Source: Collinsella sp. AF02-46-1 (lineage in GTDB: Bacteria > Actinomycetota > Coriobacteriia > Coriobacteriales > Coriobacteriaceae). From it: DNA of 13,298 nucleotides. Location: the NCBI GenBank assembly GCA_934876235.1, contig CAKXKM010000045.1, positions 1 to 13,298 on the forward strand. Direction: 5' to 3'. Below are positions 9,281 to 13,298 of the stretch, piece by piece. Below the pieces are notes generated by a model, which saw only the letters and a program-made list of their open reading frames with translations, was not told the DNA's origin and did no database searches. Each line of letters opens with the position of its first letter. Positions within the stretch are counted from its first letter, which is position 1. The position numbers were made by a program, and so were the translations under genes.

Positions 9281-9350
9281 GACTCCTTATTGGTCAGGCG
9301 CTGGTTACCGATCAGCGCATAAGGCGTCTTGGTTTCCGACCAAGACAACA
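9281..9350 (-). promoter_or_regulatory. Probable L31 mRNA leader with two tandem hairpins
   Basis: The 5' leader between the predicted promoter and rpmE holds two adjacent stems: an 8-bp stem GTCTTGGT/ACCAAGAC (9346-9326) and a 6-bp stem GCGCTG/CAGCGC (9318-9298). Their loop sides are alike (TGGTCGGAAACCA and TGATCGGTAACCA), as expected if one protein can bind either. The second ends about 12 bases before the AAGGAG ribosome binding site. Ribosomal-protein leaders upstream of L31 genes have been proposed in several bacterial groups, from memory including Coriobacteria; membership is not tested here. Confidence 0.6.
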
Positions 9351-9359
9351 AACTCGGCT

Positions 9360-9388
9360 ATGGTACCACGGCGCCGCGCGTCCCACAA
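9360..9388 (-). promoter_or_regulatory. Predicted rpmE promoter
   Basis: On the minus strand TTGTGG (9388-9383) is followed after 17 bases by TACCAT (9365-9360), which is preceded by TGG, an extended -10 element. A start near 9353 would place the whole two-hairpin leader in the transcript. Confidence 0.55.
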
Positions 9389-9468
9389 AAGGTTCACGGT
9401 CTTTTCGGAACGACACGAATCTGACCCATCGAAACACATCTCCACCGTTCCTTCAACTGGGAAAATGC

Positions 9469-9501
9469 CGTCCCCGGGGCCTGAGAAGGGCCCCGGGGAC
9501 G
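9469..9501. terminator. Perfect 13-bp G+C-rich hairpin between the peptide operon and rpmE
   Basis: CGTCCCCGGGGCC (9469-9481) pairs fully with GGCCCCGGGGACG (9489-9501) around a 7-base loop. On the minus strand four T bases follow after a short gap (GGCATTTTCC), so it may be a second terminator for the upstream operon; no T run follows on the plus strand. It is one of several hairpins in the 366-base gap between rpmE and the small secreted protein gene. Confidence 0.5.
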
Positions 9502-9542
9502 TTCGACTGACTGCGGGAACGGCCTTTCCGCTCAATGTGTTC

Positions 9543-9586
9543 GGCTGAGATCGGAAATCAGCCAAACTGAACTAGGTTCAGCTGGC
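9543..9586. repeat. Pair of small inverted repeats sharing GCTGA/TCAGC
   Basis: GGCTGA (9543-9548) pairs with TCAGCC (9558-9563); directly after, CTGAAC (9567-9572) pairs with GTTCAG (9576-9581), with outer GCCA/TGGC. The arms are alike enough to pair in alternative ways. No gene covers them and no function is evident. Confidence 0.35.
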
Positions 9587-9591
9587 ATGGT

Positions 9592-9623
9592 TAAAAACGG
9601 GGGCGACGCTTTTGCGTCACCCC
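9592..9623 (-). terminator. Intrinsic terminator of the peptide/ABC operon
   Basis: On the minus strand GGGGTGACGC (9623-9614) pairs with GCGTCGCCCC (9609-9600), one G-U pair included, around an AAAA loop, followed by CGTTTTTAA. It starts about 18 bases after the stop of the small secreted protein gene and should end transcription of that operon. Confidence 0.9.
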
Positions 9624-9641
9624 TCGTCCCGGCCGGTTGCT

Positions 9642-9986
9642 TTAGTTGTACACACGGTAGTTACACTTGAACTGGGTTATGTGTCCATAGTTGGAGCGGT
9701 ACCAACCCGACGTATAGCTGATTGCCTCTGCGCCTAGATAGTCGTAGCCCTTGTTGTAGCGAAGCTGACGGTAGGTCGTGTCGTACTCTGCTACGTAAAA
9801 CGTGTCTCCAGAGAAGGCTTTGTACCGGTCTTTAACCGTCGAAGCCATGTACGCGGGTTCGACATCGCCTTTCTCTCCGTTGAGCGCATAGACGGGTGCC
9901 GCGATTCCGCATAAAGCCGTTGCCACGAGGATGGCGTAGACAGCCATGCGCGACGCGTTGGACTTCAGCTGTTCAAATAGTTTCAT
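9642..9986 (-). CDS. Small secreted tyrosine-rich protein of unknown family (possible bacteriocin or signal)
   Basis: A 114-aa protein with a Sec signal peptide: a basic/polar start (MKLFEQLKSNASR), a hydrophobic core (about 14-30) and a likely cleavage site after PVYA (34). The mature part has 80 residues with 13 tyrosines and one cysteine and ends in YRVYN. The cysteine in the signal region (LCGI) lacks a lipobox. I do not recognise the family. The length, signal and ABC neighbours recall lactococcin 972-type bacteriocin loci, but the motifs of that family are not convincing here. I start at ATG 9986: the stop of the fused ABC gene lies one base upstream (TGACATG) and GGAAGG is eight bases from this ATG. 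A GTG three codons earlier overlaps that site and is less likely. It is the last gene before a strong terminator. Export through SecYEG is inferred; the ABC proteins may provide immunity or removal instead of export. Confidence 0.75.
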   Translation of the reverse strand: MKLFEQLKSNASRMAVYAILVATALCGIAAPVYALNGEKGDVEPAYMASTVKDRYKAFSGDTFYVAEYDTTYRQLRYNKGYDYLGAEAISYTSGWYRSNYGHITQFKCNYRVYN

Positions 9987-9987
9987 G

Positions 9988-11802
9988 TCATTCACCTTCC
10001 TCGTATGTATCGAGGTATTCCTGCTTGAGCGTCTGCGAGGACGACTTGATCTTTTCCACGAGCGTGCCGGCTTCGATGAAGTAGAACGAGTTGGTAAGGT
10101 CTGCCAGGTCGTCGAGTAGATGGCTTGAAATGAGCACGCTGCGTCCCCGCGCCACTTCGCTGCGCATCGCGTCGCAGGAGGTTTTCCGTTTTCCCGGATC
10201 GAGGCCGTTCAGCGGTTCATCGAGGATGAGGTACGGGCAATCGGTCGCTATCGCCATGGCAAGCTTTACCTGCTGCTTCATTCCTGTCGAGAGTTTACGG
10301 GTCGGCTTGTCGAGATATGGGGAGATTCCGAGGGAGTCGCAGAGCGAGTCGATGTCGGCGGCCGATTTCCACGCCTCCCTAACGAAAGCAAGGTGCTCGA
10401 TGGCCGATAGCGTGGGATAGAGATCCGCGCTGCCCGAAGAGCTCAGGTAGACGAGTTCTGCAAATTCGGCTGATCGACGTTGGCAGATTCCGTCTGCCGC
10501 CAGGCTTCCCGAGCGGATGCGGGTGGGAAATTGGCCCGACAGCGCTTCAAGAAGGGTGGTTTTCCCCGAGCCGTTGGGAGCAACGAGGCCCGCCGCCGTT
10601 CCCGGGCTCAGGAAAAGCGACCCGATTGAAAGTATCGTCGTGCTTCCGTATCCCACGCTCGCGTCCAGAAGCTCGAGCCCACGGTGCTTTTTCGCGGGTC
10701 CAGGCTGTTTGGGCGAACGTGTCGCAACGGCGCCGACCGCAAAAAGGACCGCGACGTATGCCAGGGCCACGGCAAGCATCGATGCGCTGCCTGAACCGGA
10801 GCCAATGAATTCTGTCGGGAAGCATCCTACGTAGCCCGTTGCCTCGATAGGCGAGAACACGGCCAGCGGCAGGAGATTGAGCGCGGCGTTATGCTCCAGC
10901 GCCGAATCGGACAGTAACGGGAATGCCGGGGCCGCGACAAGCAGCGCGGAGGTAAGGGGGCCCGCGAGGACGCGCCTCGTTGCGGTCGATAGGACGGCGG
11001 AGCAAACGGATATCAAGGTTCCGCCCGCAAGCAGCGCGAGAAGCAGGGTCGTGAAGACGTTTCCCGCGGTCGTGGTGGCAAGCGCGCCGTCATGGAAGAA
11101 GGCGATCGGGTACCCAATTTGCCCGAAGCCGTTTAGGGCCAAGACGTAAATGCCCCCGGGTGCGAGGCCGGCGAGGAGCATCGCGGTCCCCGCGACGATT
11201 ATCGAAAACACGATCTGGATAAGGCGCCGGAATTTGGGCGCGGGCGCCTTCGCCGCCAGGGTCGCAGGCCTTGTGACCCCGAGCAGGAGTATCGACGAGA
11301 GAAGGAAGGGGATGAAGGGAAGGAAAGACGGCGCCGTGGCAATGGCGTAAGGCAGGAAGGAAAGGAATGGCAGGTCGTTTGCGGAGGCCGGGATATCCGT
11401 GATGCCGGAGCTGCTCAGGGCACGGCAATACGCGAGGTCTGCGTCATTGGTCTCTCGGTCTCCCACGATGGACCCGGATTGGAAGCCTTCGTCCATGAGC
11501 GCGTAGTAGCTCTCGGCAGAATCGAGAAAGGCGGCGTCGGTTTGAGCGGCAAGGGCGGCGTTCGCGTATCTTGCAAGCTCCGCGTCAGCTTGCTGCTCTG
11601 GCGATAGGTCTGTGCCGCTGGCCTGGGGCGCGCGCGTATTGAATGCGTCGACAAAGCCCTGCATGCCCTGCTTCATAAAGAAGGGCCCGTAGATGGGTGA
11701 ATTGAACGCAATGGGGATGGAAAAGGCTGCAGCGAGAACGAGCGTAGAGATCCATGCGGCCCTGTCTCTTAGGATCAGTTTGAGAAGAAGTCGACAGTAC
11801 AT
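9988..11802 (-). CDS. Fused ABC transporter: N-terminal permease, C-terminal ATPase
   Basis: A 604-aa protein. The membrane half (1 to about 362) has a first hydrophobic segment at 17-35, a long polar stretch (about 45-145) probably outside the cell, then further segments near 147-175, 193-222, 250-272, 283-297 and 341-361. The ATPase half (about 375-604) has Walker A APNGSGKTT (408-416), a variant signature LSTGM (504-508), Walker B YLILDEP with Glu529 and the switch His561. The usual Q-loop Gln is not evident where expected (YLSSSGSAD, about 452-460). Two such chains could form a full transporter. The substrate is unknown; because the secreted-protein gene starts one base after its stop, that protein is the natural candidate. 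The ATG at 11802 has a modest TAGGTG site upstream. A 153-base gap without a terminator separates it from the preceding ATPase gene. Confidence 0.85.
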   Translation of the reverse strand: MYCRLLLKLILRDRAAWISTLVLAAAFSIPIAFNSPIYGPFFMKQGMQGFVDAFNTRAPQASGTDLSPEQQADAELARYANAALAAQTDAAFLDSAESYYALMDEGFQSGSIVGDRETNDADLAYCRALSSSGITDIPASANDLPFLSFLPYAIATAPSFLPFIPFLLSSILLLGVTRPATLAAKAPAPKFRRLIQIVFSIIVAGTAMLLAGLAPGGIYVLALNGFGQIGYPIAFFHDGALATTTAGNVFTTLLLALLAGGTLISVCSAVLSTATRRVLAGPLTSALLVAAPAFPLLSDSALEHNAALNLLPLAVFSPIEATGYVGCFPTEFIGSGSGSASMLAVALAYVAVLFAVGAVATRSPKQPGPAKKHRGLELLDASVGYGSTTILSIGSLFLSPGTAAGLVAPNGSGKTTLLEALSGQFPTRIRSGSLAADGICQRRSAEFAELVYLSSSGSADLYPTLSAIEHLAFVREAWKSAADIDSLCDSLGISPYLDKPTRKLSTGMKQQVKLAMAIATDCPYLILDEPLNGLDPGKRKTSCDAMRSEVARGRSVLISSHLLDDLADLTNSFYFIEAGTLVEKIKSSSQTLKQEYLDTYEEGE

Positions 11803-11955
11803 TTGGAAGCACCTACGTTCCTCAAAGAATCGTTAGATTAAAAGTAACAGACCGGATGAAGATACGTGCGACGGGGGCGAGGCGAATGGCTGAGCGGTAT
11901 CGATATGCGGGTTCAACGGTATCACATTGGCCACATAGATTTTTAACTTGCATTT

Positions 11956-12696
11956 CTACCCGCCCTTTTCGTAGAGTCGCCGATACGTGCTTAGCGCACC
12001 CTCGGCGCGTCCAGCAGGCTTTGCGAAATGGGATCCAGGAGACTTCGGCGCAGCATCATCTTGCGGAATGCTTCTAATGAGCCTCCCATCCTTCAAAAAC
12101 AGAATCTCATCGCACAGCCTATCGACCGAATCCAAGATGTGGGATGACATGATGATGCACGTACCAGAATCGGCCAGCTTCCTGAGAATCTCGGAATGCA
12201 AGTCCACCCTGCTGGGGTCGAGCGCGTTCATGGGCTCATCTAATAGAAGGTACCGCGCGCCCGTCGCATACGCAATCGCCAGGGTAAGCTGCTGCTTCAT
12301 GCCCTGGCTCAGAGTGCGGATCCTCATCTTCGCGAACTCGCCTATCTGCGTTTGTTCCACTATCTCTTCGATATCGCGAGCATGCGGCCACATATCGCAA
12401 ACCATCTTGAGGTGATCTTCCGCACGCAATCCGGGATACAGCAGCGTCCCCTCACCAGGTGCATAGAAGATCATAGAACGGACCTCTCTCGCACCCGTAC
12501 CCTGTACCTCATCCAGAACGATGCTCCCGTCCACGCGAGGACCCGGCAAACCTGCCATCGCACGCAGCAACGTCGTCTTTCCATGCCCGTTCGGAGCGAC
12601 GAGACCGTAGACCGTACCCGGGGCAAACTCAGCGTTCACCGAATCTACGAGCACCTTCTTTCCATAAGAGATCGTCAGCGTTTGAAGGTCAATCAT
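11956..12696 (-). CDS. ABC transporter ATP-binding protein
   Basis: A 246-aa ATPase subunit with Walker A APNGHGKTT (34-42), signature LSQGMKQQ (129-136), Walker B YLLLDEP with Glu154 and switch His186. As in the fused protein downstream, the Q-loop position carries no Gln (FYAPGEGTLLYP, about 77-88). It should pair with the permease encoded just upstream to form an ABC-2-type exporter. I start at MIDLQT (12696), where AAAGGGG lies nine bases upstream. An ATG three codons earlier overlaps the permease stop (ATGA) but sits against that site. Either way the two genes are coupled. The ATPase resembles the fused one (APNG, GMKQQ, LDEP, SSH), so the two modules are probably related by duplication. 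The substrate is unknown. Confidence 0.9.
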   Translation of the reverse strand: MIDLQTLTISYGKKVLVDSVNAEFAPGTVYGLVAPNGHGKTTLLRAMAGLPGPRVDGSIVLDEVQGTGAREVRSMIFYAPGEGTLLYPGLRAEDHLKMVCDMWPHARDIEEIVEQTQIGEFAKMRIRTLSQGMKQQLTLAIAYATGARYLLLDEPMNALDPSRVDLHSEILRKLADSGTCIIMSSHILDSVDRLCDEILFLKDGRLIRSIPQDDAAPKSPGSHFAKPAGRAEGALSTYRRLYEKGG

Positions 12697-12701
12697 CGAG
12701 A

Positions 12702-13298
12702 TCATCCCCTTTCGATCTTTGGAACACTCAGGCGCACCATCAACGGAGATACGGCGCCCAAGACCACCAGCAGAGCGCCCGATGCGCCGACGACCTCTAC
12801 AAAAGGCATCGCGTTCGTCCCTCGCCCAAGGAACCCAATCGTCCCCACCTGGGAAGCGGGATCAAACGAGGCGAATGGAGCCAGCAGCGCGACACCCATG
12901 CCCACGCTTTCAACATGAGCACTCAACGAACCCAACACCAAGAGAACCGCGCAAACCATTCCGGTGACAACGGGGTTGCGGCTAATCGCTGCTGTCAACG
13001 CAGCGACGACGGAAATCACGCCGTATGCCATGACCAGCAACGGAATACTGCACAACACCGCCTCCCCCACCATGGACGTTGTCGAAGCTCCCGCCCGAAT
13101 GAGAGCGACGGGATACTCCGATCCACCCGCACCGTTCTTAATCACGGACACAACGACAGCGGGAACCATCGACACCAAAAGCAGCACCAAGCCAAGCAGG
13201 AGAGCCAGCGCAACAGCCGTCAGAAAACGCACATGCGCTGTTGCGGGGATCTGGAGAACCAGAAGGGAACGACACTGCAGGTGGGTGCACGCGAGCGA
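12702..13298 (-). CDS. ABC-2-type transporter permease, 5' end outside the window
   Basis: A hydrophobic protein whose frame stays open to the window edge, so the true start is not visible; a GTG at 13232 would leave 176 residues, but more sequence upstream is likely. At least four membrane segments follow from that point (about residues 3-30, 57-82, 87-105 and 142-167). No further motif gives a substrate. Its stop (TGA) overlaps the ATGA before the ATPase gene, so it is the membrane partner of that ATPase. Whether it is the first gene of the operon cannot be told here. Confidence 0.75.
   Translation of the reverse strand, partial: SLACTHLQCRSLLVLQIPATAHVRFLTAVALALLLGLVLLLVSMVPAVVVSVIKNGAGGSEYPVALIRAGASTTSMVGEAVLCSIPLLVMAYGVISVVAALTAAISRNPVVTGMVCAVLLVLGSLSAHVESVGMGVALLAPFASFDPASQVGTIGFLGRGTNAMPFVEVVGASGALLVVLGAVSPLMVRLSVPKIERG

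Noticed and set aside
8802..9548. Plus-strand frame with a Leu/Gly/Ser-rich repeat-like protein
   Set aside because: It is the complement of the Ala/Lys/Glu tail of L31; the repetitive look comes from that tail, and the known gene lies on the other strand.
9305..9565. 86-codon frame on the minus strand upstream of rpmE
   Set aside because: It runs through the 13-bp hairpin, the rpmE promoter and the leader hairpin and has no family resemblance or good start site.
9642..9986. Assignment of the small secreted protein to the lactococcin 972 family
   Set aside because: Gene context is similar, but the Trp-Gly and Tyr-x-x-Tyr-His pattern order of that family could not be aligned convincingly by eye.

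Overview
All recognisable genes in this 13.3 kb window lie on the minus strand, so the window reads from right to left. High G+C, Actinobacterial-type housekeeping proteins, a split two-subunit transketolase, a ribosomal protein L31 with an Ala/Lys/Glu tail and an IS1249-type insertion sequence all suggest a gut Coriobacteriia genome, most likely Collinsella or a relative. That assignment is inference; no rRNA is present.

Layout in the direction of transcription. (1) 13298-9592: an accessory peptide/ABC-transporter region. It holds a membrane permease cut by the window edge, a coupled ATPase, a 604-aa protein fusing a permease to a second ATPase, and a 114-aa secreted, tyrosine-rich protein, closed by a strong intrinsic terminator. 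(2) 9592-8771: a region of small hairpins, then the promoter, a two-hairpin leader and the gene for ribosomal protein L31, with its terminator. (3) 8771-7311: two REP-like hairpins flanking a complete 1354-bp IS1249/IS256-type element with perfect 24-bp inverted repeats and an 8-bp target duplication (CCATTTGG). (4) 7180-3225: secA and prfB (RF2), overlapping by one base (TAATG). (5) 3229-3071: a run of four hairpins, the last ending directly at the yitT ribosome binding site; then yitT. (6) 1960-119: the two halves of a split transketolase, one base apart, ended by an intrinsic terminator.

The housekeeping part covers protein export (SecA), termination at UAA/UGA (RF2), the ribosome (L31) and the non-oxidative pentose phosphate pathway. 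The best candidate for an undescribed system is the right-hand region: a Sec-type secreted Tyr-rich protein whose start is one base after the stop of a fused permease-ATPase, preceded by a second ABC module. The protein may be a bacteriocin, a signal or an envelope-stress target; the sequence does not decide between these. Other points of note: RF2 carries Ser-Pro-Thr where Ser-Pro-Phe is usual; L31 is about twice normal length and has a probable autoregulatory leader; and the IS carries a terminator plus an extra internal copy of its terminal repeat upstream of its transposase.
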